Part shown: positions 32,023 to 43,140 of the stretch, piece after piece
Numbering within the stretch: the stretch's first letter is position 1
Layout of the letters: every line of letters begins with the position of its first letter
NCBI RefSeq assembly: GCF_002127325.2
Contig: NC_035433.2
Span: 11,522,645 to 11,586,644, forward strand
Direction: 5' to 3'
From: Helianthus annuus
Lineage: Eukaryota > Streptophyta > Magnoliopsida > Asterales > Asteraceae
Length of the DNA: 64,000 nt
Position numbers and translations under genes: made by a program
Notes under the pieces: model-generated
What the model was told of the DNA's origin: nothing
The model's input: only the letters and a program-made list of their open reading frames with translations
Database searches by the model: none

Positions 32023-34610
32023 TGTGACAACTTGAATTTCCACGATTTCTATCTTCGCATTTATTACACGTTAATGGTTTAGATTATTTGTTTACGCGAC
32101 TGGTTGGTTTTACAAACCGTATGGTGACTATATATACATATATATCCGTTGTGTTATCAAGCGTGTTTAATAACTAAGTTGAGGTACAATATAAGTGTGA
32201 ATTGTGATATGTGTTGTATAATTTTAAAAATGAAAATTTGCTAGGCCAAACATCCCCTCACGAAATCACCCCAACCCAAACGCTCCACTCGAAAACACCC
32301 AATGTCCCTTAGTGTTTTCGCCCATTGCTAACTACCGAAAACCGTGTGGGCTTTAGGCCCAGTAGTGGATTAGTTAAACATTATTCCAAACATTTATGCG
32401 AGGGCATTAGTCATCAAAACCCTAAACATCTCTCTCCTCTCGTTCCTGGAACACGTCGACGGACATCGAGATCCCCTGCGAGACATCGTTCCAGTTTTGG
32501 TTTGGTGGTTAGTGATTCATGTTCTTATAAATCATATTTATTTGATCTTGGTGGTTATGTGAATACTTGATAGTATGTGTAGTCATGATTATGGTGATTT
32601 GAATGGTTTGATGATTGTGTAAATTAATAAATAATTAAATAAATAAACAAAGCCAGTGAGGAAAACTTGGTTGAATTGTTGGTTATCATTGGTTAAATTG
32701 TTGGCTGGTTAAATGTTGGTCCAATCGAAATTAAGGGCACATTACACACTCAAATTCATTAAAGGTCTCATGTGTAATGCATGTGTATGTCGGCCAACAT
32801 GTGCATGTGATTCTTGGGCAGCCAAGTATTCCAATTGGGTAGTATGGGCGGCCCATGTGGGATCTAATCACAAAATTTGGTTGGCATGAGTAACAACAAC
32901 AATTTGTCGGCCATTGTTTTATAAGTGTGTTGACATTGGCATGTGATCCATGATTTAACTCAACATATTAGTCAAACCCATCTAGCAATCGGTCCAATAG
33001 AATAAAAGAAAGGAACATAGTTGTCGGCTTTCTTGTCAGTTTGTTTTTATTAATTAAATTGTGGAGTAATAATCATTGAAGAATATTAGGATGGCATGCT
33101 TACATGTTTCAATACATTTGCCGCCCACCAAAACAATCGGTCCAGTAATCTTTGAATGCTTTAAACAACTAATCTGCATGTATGACAGGTATTTTATATG
33201 GTTGCATGATCTATGTTAACAAATAATATGAAAAACATATGTGAACTAATAAATTTATATAAACTGGTTTGGGTTTTTGTCATACAAGTTTTCGCCAGTT
33301 AAGGAGTTTTCGGCCCAAGTGTTTTCGGCCCAAAGGGGGTTTTCGGCTCATGTATTTTCGGCTCAAGGGCCTTTACTAGAATAAGGGATTTTGTCAAAGT
33401 CTTGTTTTGTCACATGTGATTCCGTCGAGTGTCAGTTTATTTATCTCTGTTAGTTCAGGTAGTCTTGTTGTCTTATTATCTCATATTATTATCTTGTTAT
33501 CTCTGATTAGTTTAGTTAATCTGGTTGTTAGCTTGTTAACTATGTTAAGTTGTTAGCCCTGTTAAGTACGTATATAACTCTGTTAAGCATGTATATATGA
33601 TTAACCTATTAACGGAGTTAAGCTTATTAACTTAGTTAACCGTAGTAACTTTGCTGGTATGTTAACCATGTTAAGTGTATGGATATGATTAACTGTTGTG
33701 CTGCATGATGGTTCACTGTCAAACACACTCTGTGATAATACTGCGATGCTAGTTACATATGAAACATTATGAACGTGAACTGATTGAGTATACGTGCACT
33801 ATAGGACGTGACTGATTATTTGTGAGCTTGCATTTCTTTAGCATACCGAGCAAACCAAGGTGAGTTCACACTCCTACTAAGGCATGGGATTCCCGGGTCG
33901 TGGGAATGGGTTAAAGGTTATTATTGAAAGGAACGTACATATGCTTTACTAGACTATCACCTATCATGTCCTCGGATGTCAGGACGGTTACGTAGGTTGG
34001 GATAACACCTACGGGTTCACATGCCATTCTATCCTCGGTTACGAAGGATACGCACGTAAAACCTACGTGTACGCATTACTTACTTCTATCCTCAGGTTAC
34101 GAAGGATACGTGCGTAAAACCTACGCACACTTTATACACACTTCTGTTCTCGGACGAAGAACAGGGATAATACGAATAGTCTAGTGGTCACATAACATGG
34201 GAAGCCCCCACCTTTTTAACTTACTATTGGCCCAGTAGAGCCACCTATTACTTACTGTTACGCATTTACTTACTGTGAACTCGCTCAACTAGTTTGTTGA
34301 TCATTCTGTTACATGCCTTGCAGATCGTTAGGTACTTGGAGCTTGCACTGGAGAAGCGGGTTGTGTGGACAAGGATCGTGGTTTCTACGTTGAACTATCA
34401 TGACATTTAAACTATTTACTATTGTTGGATTATTTACTATGCTTCCGCAACTTAAATTATGTTTTGTTGAAACATCAATCGTATTGAATGGTTTGTTTAC
34501 ATTTATTATACTTGACATTAATTACATGTTCAATATGATTGGTGGCTTGATCCTGGTCAGTCACGCTCCCAAGCGGTGATACTCCGCAGGTGGATTTTGG
34601 GGGTGTGACA
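32023..34610 (+). mobile_element. 3' LTR of element C
   Basis: 2,588 bp, offset exactly 6,993 from the 5' LTR with no difference seen in the stretches compared. Confidence 0.97.
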
Positions 34611-35547
34611 AGCAGCCCGTGGTACCGGTGGTTATTTTTGAAAAACATTGCAGCGGAAATTTCATCAGGACCATGAGTTAGGAAAAATATCAGAGTTTAG
34701 AAAACACCGAATTTTATTTAAATAGATGGAATAAATTCATGTTTTACAAAGGTAGCTTTTAATAAGGGATAAACCCAAAAACAATATTTCTTAAGTTGAT
34801 TTAATTAATAAAATAAGCCACTTCTTGAAGCTTTTCAGTGCTGTATCCAACTCTTACTCCAATCTACTGTAATTACCTGAAACGCGTTTTAAAAAGGTTT
34901 TGTCAGCAGGAAATACTGAGTGAGTTCATTCAGTTTACTTAAAACGACGCATTTGTTATAATTTACAGTATTAAGAGCGATTACAATGTTTCTATATCAA
35001 CCAACTACCCACAGTATTTGTCACTCGACCCATTGGCCCTCATTGTCCAATGGTGTCTGTGACTATGGTCATATCACCCATTGGCTAACTCGTTGTCCAA
35101 TGGTGAAGATTATCAAGTAATGTATACAAAACCCCACATACCGGCTGTAACTTGGTGATTACAAAGACTTAATCCCTGTAATTATAACTTTGGAAAATAA
35201 TTTGGAGTATTGTAAAACAGTTGAGAAAAAGAGAATGACTCACAGTATAAGCATGCAATATTGATTTAACAAGTTTCTTGATTCTACTCCTTCTAATAAT
35301 TAAGCGTATACTTTATTGTTCTGGATCTTCTGATGATTTAACAGCTAGTTTGATTGTAAGTGTGTATTTGGGAGTATTCTGGTAGTTAAACATATAGTTT
35401 AGAATGGAATACGTATTTGTGTAAAACCCAAATCAAACCTTAACGGTAGTCACGAGATTCGAACCTTAACAAAATTCACAAAGTATAGCACTTTGGATTC
35501 CGTTTACCAAAATTCACAAAGTACAGCACTTTGGCATTTGTTAGATG
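34611..35547 (-). mobile_element. 5' LTR of element D, continuation after C, truncated
   Basis: Resumes at AGCAG and follows the D 3' LTR to the position equal to about 19145 (GTTAGATGG), then switches to A-type LTR at GGGATACC. About 1.3 kb of this LTR is missing. Confidence 0.9.
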
Positions 35548-36567
35548 GGATACCAGTTTTTACATAATGCAACTGTCAGGTGTACGCCTACACCCCGTGC
35601 TTAGGTCGTGGCCATTTCATGAATGATGCCAAGGATATCCGCGACATGGTTATTTAACCCCCAAGGGCCATACACCAAATAATACATATCAAACAGGTTA
35701 TGTAAATACATCAATCACAATACGATTTAAATGACTACATACACCCGACCAAGCGGTACTTTTATAGTACCGTATCCCAAGCCCGTATAGGGAAAATAAG
35801 TTAAGAGTATTTACCTGAGCAAAGTATAAATCAAATACAGCAAGTGCACGTATCTTTTACTGGGCTCCTAATCTGGAACGAAGGTTTTTAATAACCTATT
35901 AGAATCCTAACGGGTCTTTAATTAAGCTTAGACTTAGACCGGTTAGTTTTCAAAAGGAAGACACGGTTCAAACACATGATAAAGCGAAGACCGGTTTAGA
36001 ATGTGGTTTTGACCCGACAAGCTTGAATACTTGTTTAATATGGGTAACTTAATCACATTCTAAATTTTGAGACGAAAACGATTTGGTTTGACCCGTTTCG
36101 GCAAATATATGCAAACTAGTTACATAGGCCGATCCGAACGCGAAACATGCGTAACGGGTAACCATAAGAGCCATGAACATGTTCCATAAGTTAATATGCC
36201 TTTGATATGTTGTGATATAGGTAGGATATCTTCCATTATGCCCAAAATGAGTTTAAAACCAACTTATACCCCGTAGGGGTATTTTGGTCATTTTAAAGGT
36301 TATATAAGAGGTTAAATAGTAATCTGAGTTATAGGTCTGATTTAATCAGTAAAAATACTTAATTTACTAAGTTATATCAGTAGGGTATAACTTATATGTG
36401 AAATTTATTATTTCTAACTATACTATGCTCCGAAGGGGCATTTTGGTAATTTCACTTAAGGTTTAAAGGTCAAATCTGGAAATCTGACTTTAAAACTTCT
36501 ACTTACTGTTGGAACATAAAAGTTTACTTAAAATATCAGTAGATATCAAGTCTTACATAGCTAATAT
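35548..36567 (-). mobile_element. 3' LTR of element A, left part (before B)
   Basis: Matches 61834-62853 of A's 5' LTR. The first about 543 bp of the LTR (61291-61833) are missing here, removed at the junction with D. It contains GGTGTA-CGCC-TACACC (about 35578-35593). It ends in AATAT, the duplication made by B. Confidence 0.9.
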
Positions 36568-38006
36568 TGTCACACCCCTCCTCTCCCGAGGACCATAACT
36601 AAGTTCCATAAGCTAGATAGGTACAAGTAATAATCCAAACCCATTCCCACCCTGGGAACCCCATGCCTTGGCTGTGTGAACTCACCTTGGTTTGCTCGGT
36701 ATGCTAAGTATGTGCTCAAAGTAAGTCAATCACGTCCTAAGGTATGCACGTGTACATGATCAGTTTATATCCAAGTTGTTCATGTATAAGTATAATCACA
36801 GAAGTACTAAACATGTATCCAATATCATAAGTCTTGCATATCACTTAACAGCAGTAAATTAATCCAGTTAACTTCTAACAGAGTTACATCAGGTTACTGT
36901 GCAAATTATCCAAATTGGCGAAACACATATTGGCGAAACACGTATTGGCGAAACACGTATTGGCGAAACATATTCTGTTTCGTCAATTACCCTTTGGCGA
37001 AACAAGGTTCTATCTCGTCGACCGCCCTTGGCGAAACACCCTTTCTGTTTCGTCAACTACCCCTTGGCGAAACACTCTTTCTGTTTCGCCAAAGATTCCG
37101 TTTCGTGAAGATGTCAGTTACGTCAATGCAATTTCAGTTACAATTTCAACAGTTACGCAATATCACAGGAAACCCTAATTGCCGTCAATCATCAAACCGA
37201 AATCATACAGAAGTCATTCATCATACAATCATCATCTAATCAATACATGATTCGCAAGTTAGCTAAATGTAGATAGATTCATGACCATAACACCTATTCG
37301 ATCCGTATTCAATCAACAAGATTAACAATCATTAACCCGACATAAACATCATTAAATCCAGTTCTACCAATCACATATTCTCATCAATATGACTTGTTTG
37401 TTAGAATCTATAATCGACATCATCTTTTGCACAAAGTTACGTAACCGATTAATCACGCATAACATATATAAAGAAATCAAGCATGTATTCACATCCTACC
37501 AGAAATCAAGCACTCATGGCATGTATAAAGAAACCGATTAAACAAGCACGCAACGAACCGAGGTAGATGGTTCGAGGGTTTGATCATTCACGAGGGCTTG
37601 AGGGTACACAAGGTTGCCGTCAATTGCAGGAGCGTTCTAGGGTTTCTGATCGTCCAAAGAATGTGACGAATGAATAGTGGGTTTGCTAAAATACTCGTCG
37701 CTACGTGATGAGCCCTACTGGGCTTTCGGCGAAACTGGGCCGGCGGAACAGTTTCTGTTTCGTTGAGATCGGGTTGGCGAAACAGGCTTTGTTTCGTCGA
37801 GATCGGGTCATGGCGAATCACTTGATTCGTCGGGTTGTTCAAGCACATAAACAGTTTAGATTTTTCAATGAGATCATGCAACAATCATAATACATATCAT
37901 CTTATTACAACATGTACAATCACAAGTCAACAAGTCAAATAACTAAACAGTCAAAGTCAACGTGCAATAAATGCGAAAGTGAAAGTCGGAAACTCGAGTT
38001 GTCACA
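36568..38006 (-). mobile_element. 3' LTR of element B (shortened)
   Basis: 1,439 bp against about 2,077 bp for the 5' LTR. The piece equal to about 43152-43783 is missing just inside the element end; ACCCC occurs at both break points. TGTCACA ends and target duplication are intact, so the deletion followed or accompanied insertion. Confidence 0.9.
36914..37100 (-). repeat. GGCGAAACA / TGTTTCGTC repeat cluster in the B LTR
   Basis: Four tandem TTGGCGAAACACRTA units of 15-16 bp (36914-36970) are followed by alternating GGCGAAACA and TGTTTCG(T/C)C words in both orientations to 37100. They recur at 37725-37820 and in the other LTR (52316-52500, 53120-53215). Confidence 0.85.
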
Positions 38007-38043
38007 TTATCCCCAACTTGAAAGAAATTTCGTCCAGAAATTT
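38007..38043 (-). promoter_or_regulatory. Polypurine tract and pre-LTR palindrome of element B
   Basis: The palindrome AAATTTC-GTCCA-GAAATTT (38025-38043, 7-bp stem) lies 18 nt from the LTR edge; the gap reads GTTGGGGATAA in element orientation. Confidence 0.9.
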
Positions 38044-38082
38044 AGCATGCGGTTACTGAGGAAGCTAAGTAAGTTGTATCAT

Positions 38083-38559
38083 TTACTGGTTTTCCTGGGG
38101 TGTCACATCATCCCCCCGTCGATTTGGAATTTCGTCCCGAAATTCTGCAGTAGTAGCTTCAGCCTCAGTAGTGGTTGCATTAGTTCCGAATAACTGGGGA
38201 TACTTGAGTTTCATTTGATCTTCGCGCTCCCAGGTGAACTCTGGGCCGCGACGGGAGTTCCAACGAACTCGAACAAGAGGGATTCTCGTGTTCTTGAGGA
38301 CCTTAACATCCTGGTCCGTGATTTCAACAGGTTCCTCGACGAACTGCAACCGCTCGTCGATAGTGAGCTCCTTCAAGGGAACTATGAGGGTTTCATCTGA
38401 AAGGCACTTCTTCAGATTCGACACGTGAAAAACATTGTGAACTGCACCGAGTTCAGCTGGTAAGTTTAGTCTGTAGGCCACTTTGCCTATTCTTTCTGCG
38501 ATTTTGAACGGTCCGACATACCGCGGATTGAGTTTGCCCCGTTTTCCAAAACGAACCAC
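38083..38559 (-). pseudogene. B pol, C-terminal segment (integrase tail and chromodomain)
   Basis: Follows C from [16 protein letters not shown] to the end. Contains the GPF/Y motif, [13 protein letters not shown] and a chromodomain with [16 protein letters not shown] and [17 protein letters not shown]. It is separated from the preceding segment by a frame change near 38600. The chromodomain would tether the integrase to chromatin; in Tekay-type elements it is a C-terminal fusion. The end overlaps the first palindrome module. Confidence 0.9.
38101..38145 (-). promoter_or_regulatory. Upstream copy of palindrome + purine tract + TGTGACA in B
   Basis: GAATTTCGGGACGAAATTC (38127-38145), 19 nt with CGGGGGGATGA, then TGTGACA (38107-38101). 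It lies 101 bp from the true LTR edge, exactly as in C. Confidence 0.8.
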
Positions 38560-39614
38560 ACCCTTCCAGGGTGAGACTTTGAGTAAACCCCGGTCCCCGA
38601 CCTAAATTCCAATGGCTTCCTACGCTTATCCGCGTAGCTTTTCTGACGGTCGCGAGCTGCCGCCATGCGTTGCCTTATCTGTGCAATCTTTTCCGTGGTG
38701 TCCACTATAAGTTCTGGACCCGAGATCTGACTATCCCCCACCTCTGCCCAACAGAGAGGTGACCGGCATTTACGCCCGTACAATGCCTCAAATGGAGCGG
38801 CTTGTATGCTGGTGTGATAACTGTTATTGTATGAGAACTCCACCAAAGGGAGATGCTTTTCCCAGCCGTTGCCAAAATCGATGACACATGCCCGAAGCAT
38901 GTCTTCTAGAGTTTGAATCGTGCGCTCAGACTGCCCATCTGTCTGAGGGTGATATGCTGTGCTCATGTCTAGCCGCGAGCCAAAAGCCTTGTGCATTGCT
39001 TGCGATAGTTCTGATGTGAATCGTGCATCGCGATCCGAAATGATAGAGGTGGGCACCCCGTGCTTCGAGACCACTTCTTTCAAGTAGATGTCTGCTAATG
39101 TTGAAAACTTGTCTGTTTCTTTGATTGCCAGGAAATGAGCAGACTTGGTGAGTCGATCCACGATCACCCAAATAGTGTCGTTCCCACGCTGGGATCTAGG
39201 TAGGCTTGTAACAAAATCCATGGAAATTTCCTCCCATTTCCACTGTGGTATTTTTGGTTGCTGAAGTAAACCTGCTGGTTTCTGATATTCTGCCTTGACT
39301 CTTGCACAGGTCAAGCATTTGCTGACATAGGTAGCGATGTGGGCCTTCATGCTAGGCCACCAATATGTAGTTCTGATGTCATGGTACATTTTATCCGACC
39401 CTGGATGTACCAAGTAGCGCGATTTGTGAGCTTCATCCATCACTAGCTCACGCAAGTCGCCATAAAGTGGGACCCAAATACGCCCTGTTACATAGCAGGC
39501 ACCGTCTTCCTTCTGTTCTAATCGTTGCCTTGAGCCGCGTAAGGCTTCAGCCTTGACGTTTTCCGGTTTCAATGCTTCTACCTGAGCATCTCGTATCTGT
39601 GCTGGAAGACTTGA
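38487..39614 (-). pseudogene. B pol, integrase segment
   Basis: Open after the TAG at 39615; first ATG 39572. It has the zinc-binding region (H...H...CLTCARVK), [19 protein letters not shown] and [11 protein letters not shown], so the DDE catalytic core is complete. After RRKPLEF (about 38612) the frame shifts and the last 35 residues are meaningless; the proper frame continues at 38559. Integrase would join the reverse-transcribed DNA to the host chromosome. Confidence 0.9.
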
Positions 39615-42600
39615 CTAAATGGTGAGTTGCAATGCTCGTACGCGTTTAGGTGTAGTGTCTTTCCGACTGAGGGCGTCAGCCACAACATTGGCCTTGCCTG
39701 GATGGTACTTGATAGCGCATTCGTAATCGTTCAAAAGTTCGACCCATCTTCGTTGACGCATGTTCAAATCCTTTTGCTTAAGGATATGCTCGAGACTCCT
39801 GTGATCGGTGTAAATAGTGCACTTGGTACCGTACAGGTAGTGTCGCCATATCTTAAGCGCGAAAACAACAGCTCCCAGCTCTAAATCGTGCGTCGTGTAG
39901 TTTCGTTCATGAACCTCGAGTTCACGAGAAGCGTAGGCAATAACTTTATCCCGTCGCATCAATACGCACCCAAGACCTTGTATCGACGCGTCACAATAAA
40001 CCACAAAGTCATCTGTGCCTTCTGGCAATGAGAGAATAGGTGCGCTGCAAAGCCTATCCTTTAAGTACTGGAAAGCGGTTTCCTGGGAATCTCCCCAACG
40101 GTAGGTGACACCTTTTTGTGTCAGTAGTGTAAGCGGCTGAGCGATCTTTGAGAAGTCTTGGATAAACCGTCTGTAGTAACCTGCCAAACCCAAGAATTGG
40201 CGTATTTCCATTGGAGTACGAGGCGCAGGCCAATTTCTGATCGAATCTACCTTGGATGGATCAACATGAATCCCATCCTTGTTTACCACGTGGCCTAGAA
40301 AGTGGACTTCACGAAGCCAGAAGTCGCATTTAGAAAACTTGGCGTACAACTGTTCCTTTCGAAGAAGTTCTAAAATCAATCGTAAGTGCTGCTCGTGCTC
40401 CTCCTGACTCTTGGAGTAAATCAGAATGTCGTCGATGAAGACAATCACAAACTTGTCTAAGTACGGCTTGCACACCCTGTTCATCAGATCCATAAATACG
40501 GCAGGCGCGTTCGTTAACCCGAATGGCATAACAAGAAACTCGTAGTGACCGTAGCGAGTTCTGAATGCGGTTTTGGAGACGTCCTCATCCCGGACTCTCA
40601 ACTGATGATAACCTGACCTTAAGTCTATCTTGGAGTAGTAACTCGACCCTTGCAACTGGTCGAATAAGTCGTCGATACGAGGAAGAGGATAACGGTTCTT
40701 CACCGTCACCTTGTTGAGTTCCCGGTAATCAATGCACATCCTGAAGGTACCGTCTTTCTTTTTCACGAATAACACTGGAGCTCCCCAAGGCGAAGAGCTT
40801 GGACGAATAAAGCCCTTTTCCAAGAGCTCTTGTAGCTGCTTAGACAGTTCTTTCAGTTCAGTTGGAGCTAAACGATACGGTGCTCGAGCTATGGGTGCTG
40901 CTCCCGGAGCGAGCTCGATCTGGAATTCGACTTGGCGATGAGGCGGTAAACCGGGTAAATCTTCAGGAAACACCTGAGGAAAGTCGCGTGCAACTGGAAT
41001 ATCGTCCAATTTCTTTTCCTTCGCTGACGCATCAGTAACGAGTGCTAGAATGGCGGTATGCCCCTTTCGTAAACATTTCTGAGCCTTCATGTAGGAGATG
41101 ATGCCAACCACAGCACCACTCTTGTCGCCTTGAACTTCGAGAGGTTCTTTGCCAGAACGAGGAATGCGAACTATCTTTTCCTTGCATAAAATCTCTGCGT
41201 GATGTTGGGATAACCAATCCATACCAATGACGATATCGAAACTACCCAAAACTATGGGTATGAGATCGATCAAGAAGGTCTGACCAGCTAAGACGATGTT
41301 ACAACCCTTGACTACATATGCGGCTTCTACACTTTTACCATTTGCTAACTCTACGACATGTTTGGTGTTTAGAGGTGTTGGTGTACATTTTAACATTTTA
41401 CTCACTTTTAACGATATATAACTTGTATCAGCACCCGAATCAAATAAGACAGTAACATAAATATCGTCGAGAAGAAACTTACCCATAACCACATTGGGAT
41501 CATTCATTGCGTCACCTCGACCCAGCACAAAAGCACGACCCCGAGCTTCGTTGCCATTGTTGTTGTTGTTTCCCCCGTTGTTGTTATTCCCATTGCCCTG
41601 ATTGTTGTTGTTGTTGCGATTCTGGTTCTGGTTTAACTGGGGGCAATCACGCTTGAAATGACCTTCAGCCCCACACTGAAAACATCCCCTCTTGCCCCGC
41701 TGTTGCTGCTGCTGCGGGTTTTGTGGAGCTGGTAAATGCAGTTGCTGGTTCTGATTCACGGGTCTCGCACTCCTGCAGTCTATAGCTTCATGCCCTAACT
41801 TGAAGCATCTCTGACAACGTTCCTTGCGACACCGCCCACTGTGGTGTCTGTTGCACCTATTACACAGTGGGTGAATTCCCCGATATCCACCCTGCCCCTG
41901 ACTGCTTGATGATTGCTGACTCGGATTCTGGTAGTCATTTGTCTTGCGCTGCTGTGCTTGAGAATGAACAGAAACTGATCCCTTGCTGGAATCCCCATCC
42001 CATTTTCTCTTGTTGTTGCTGGGAGTAGCAGAAGCAGTAACAGCAGTAGTGGTAGCACTGATGCGTTTTGGCAATTTGTTCTGTTCCACTGCTTGATCGG
42101 TGAGTCGATGAGCAAGACGCTGAATGTCTTGGATGTTGTTAAGGTTTGCCGATGTCACATGGCTCTGAATCTCTGGCGCAAGTCCCTTGAGATACAACTC
42201 AATGCGCTTAACTGGAGGGTCCACCATAGTTGGACACAGGATGGCCAGCTCGTTTGACCGTTTCGTATAAGCTTCAATTTCTGACCCCGTCATTTTCAGA
42301 TAGTAAAGCTCATCTTCCAACTTGTGGATGTCATCCCGTGTGCAGTATTCACGTTTAATCAGTTCTTTGAAATTGTTCCAAGGTGTGGCGTTAGCAGCTG
42401 CCAACCCTAGGATCTGTACTTGCGCGTTCCACCAAGTTAGCGCTATTCCTTCGAGCGTGCCAGTGGCGTACTTCACCCTGCGAGCCTCAGGGCATTCACA
42501 CATTTCAAATACTGACTCTAGCTTCTCAAACCAATGGAGGAGTCCCACTGCCCCCTCGGTGCCACTGAAGGTGCTTGGACGACAGTCCATGAAGTTCTTG

Positions 42601-42631
42601 AATGTGCAAACAGGTTGTGGAGCGTTTTGAC
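39615..42631 (-). pseudogene. B gag-protease-reverse transcriptase-RNase H, exon 2
   Basis: A 991-codon frame from the internal ATG at 42590; the frame opens at the intron acceptor (42631). Capsid: [20 protein letters not shown] to about residue 180. Three Cys/His knuckles: [12 protein letters not shown] (about 243), [14 protein letters not shown] and [14 protein letters not shown] (about 300), the last two classic CCHC; an Asn/Gly-rich spacer follows. Protease [10 protein letters not shown] (about 382). RT with FIDDIL (about 716). RNase H with YCDAS (about 863) and ADALSRK (about 973). It ends in TAG at 39615-39617, where C has CAG. Apart from that and the later frame change, B is complete. 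Confidence 0.92.
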
Positions 42632-42727
42632 CTATTGTGCATAGAATAGGACAATATTAAATACAAAAGTTGAGTTAGGAATGTAGGATTCAAAGATCCT
42701 AGTGTGTATCCCATACGCAGGGTATAC
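42632..42727 (-). other. Probable GT-AG intron in B gag
   Basis: In sense: donor CAGGTA|GTATACCC (or CAG|GTAGTA, 3 bp longer, same phase) and acceptor TTCTATGCACAATAG|GTCAAAAC. Length 96 or 99 bp, T-rich before the acceptor, with an in-frame stop inside. Removal joins exon 1 (91 nt, phase 1) to exon 2 in frame, giving ...AAAQA then [14 protein letters not shown] has homologous coding on both sides and noncoding sequence between. Confidence 0.75.
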
Positions 42728-42818
42728 TACCTGCTTGTGCAGCTGCAAGTGCCGCAGCTACTTGTTCAGCAATGAGAGCCGTCAACTGGGCTTGAGTCAT
42801 GTTAATGCGTCCAGCCAT
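42728..42818 (-). CDS. B gag, exon 1
   Basis: Short Gag N-terminus: ATG at 42818, MAGRINMTQAQLTALIAEQ, then an Ala-rich helix. The same start is conserved in C (27940). Without splicing it ends at a stop within about 10 codons past the donor. The distance from the primer site (43126) to the start is about 310 bp, a normal leader. Confidence 0.75.
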
Positions 42819-43125
42819 TGTTCTTCATAGTAAAAGTAGTGTAAGTGAGAATGGTTCGCGAGTAGTGCGATGACAGAAGAGTGTAAGCACATAGGTGTTC
42901 TCATGTAATAACGAATAGCAAGTAATGTAATCTAAGCATACCACGAGCAAAGTTCTATGTAATTCTAGCATGTAGGCAATAAACATAAACCTTATTACCT
43001 AGAATGTTGACTCTTGCACGTGGAGCGAAGCGTCGTTGTGGATCGTTGAGAGAACCGTTCTGGTTATAGTCTGGTTTTAATAAAAACGTTTTCCCATATT
43101 AAAACCAAGTTCTCTATAACCAATG

Positions 43126-43137
43126 GCTCTGATACCA
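43126..43137 (-). promoter_or_regulatory. Primer-binding site of element B
   Basis: The minus strand reads TGGTATCAGAGC, 3 nt from the LTR edge at 43141. Confidence 0.95.
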
Positions 43138-43140
43138 ATC

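Larger units (their letters stand above)
25030..34610 (+). mobile_element. Element C: recent Ty3/gypsy (Tekay/Del-type chromovirus) insertion, 9,581 bp
   Basis: LTRs 25030-27617 and 32023-34610, both 2,588 bp, with no difference in the segments I compared. Target duplication AGCAG (25025-25029 and 34611-34615). Primer site, broken gag, intact pol, double pre-LTR module. It lies in the D 5' LTR, in opposite orientation to D. Identical LTRs imply a very recent insertion. Confidence 0.95.

Noticed and set aside
36914..36970. CRISPR-like direct repeats
   Set aside because: Units of 15-16 bp with no unique spacers, in a eukaryotic LTR; not a CRISPR array.
36899..37239. Overlapping ORFs rich in GETRIGET / AKHVLAKH repeats
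   Set aside because: They are translations of the GGCGAAACA DNA repeat in three frames; the repeat is the feature, not a protein.
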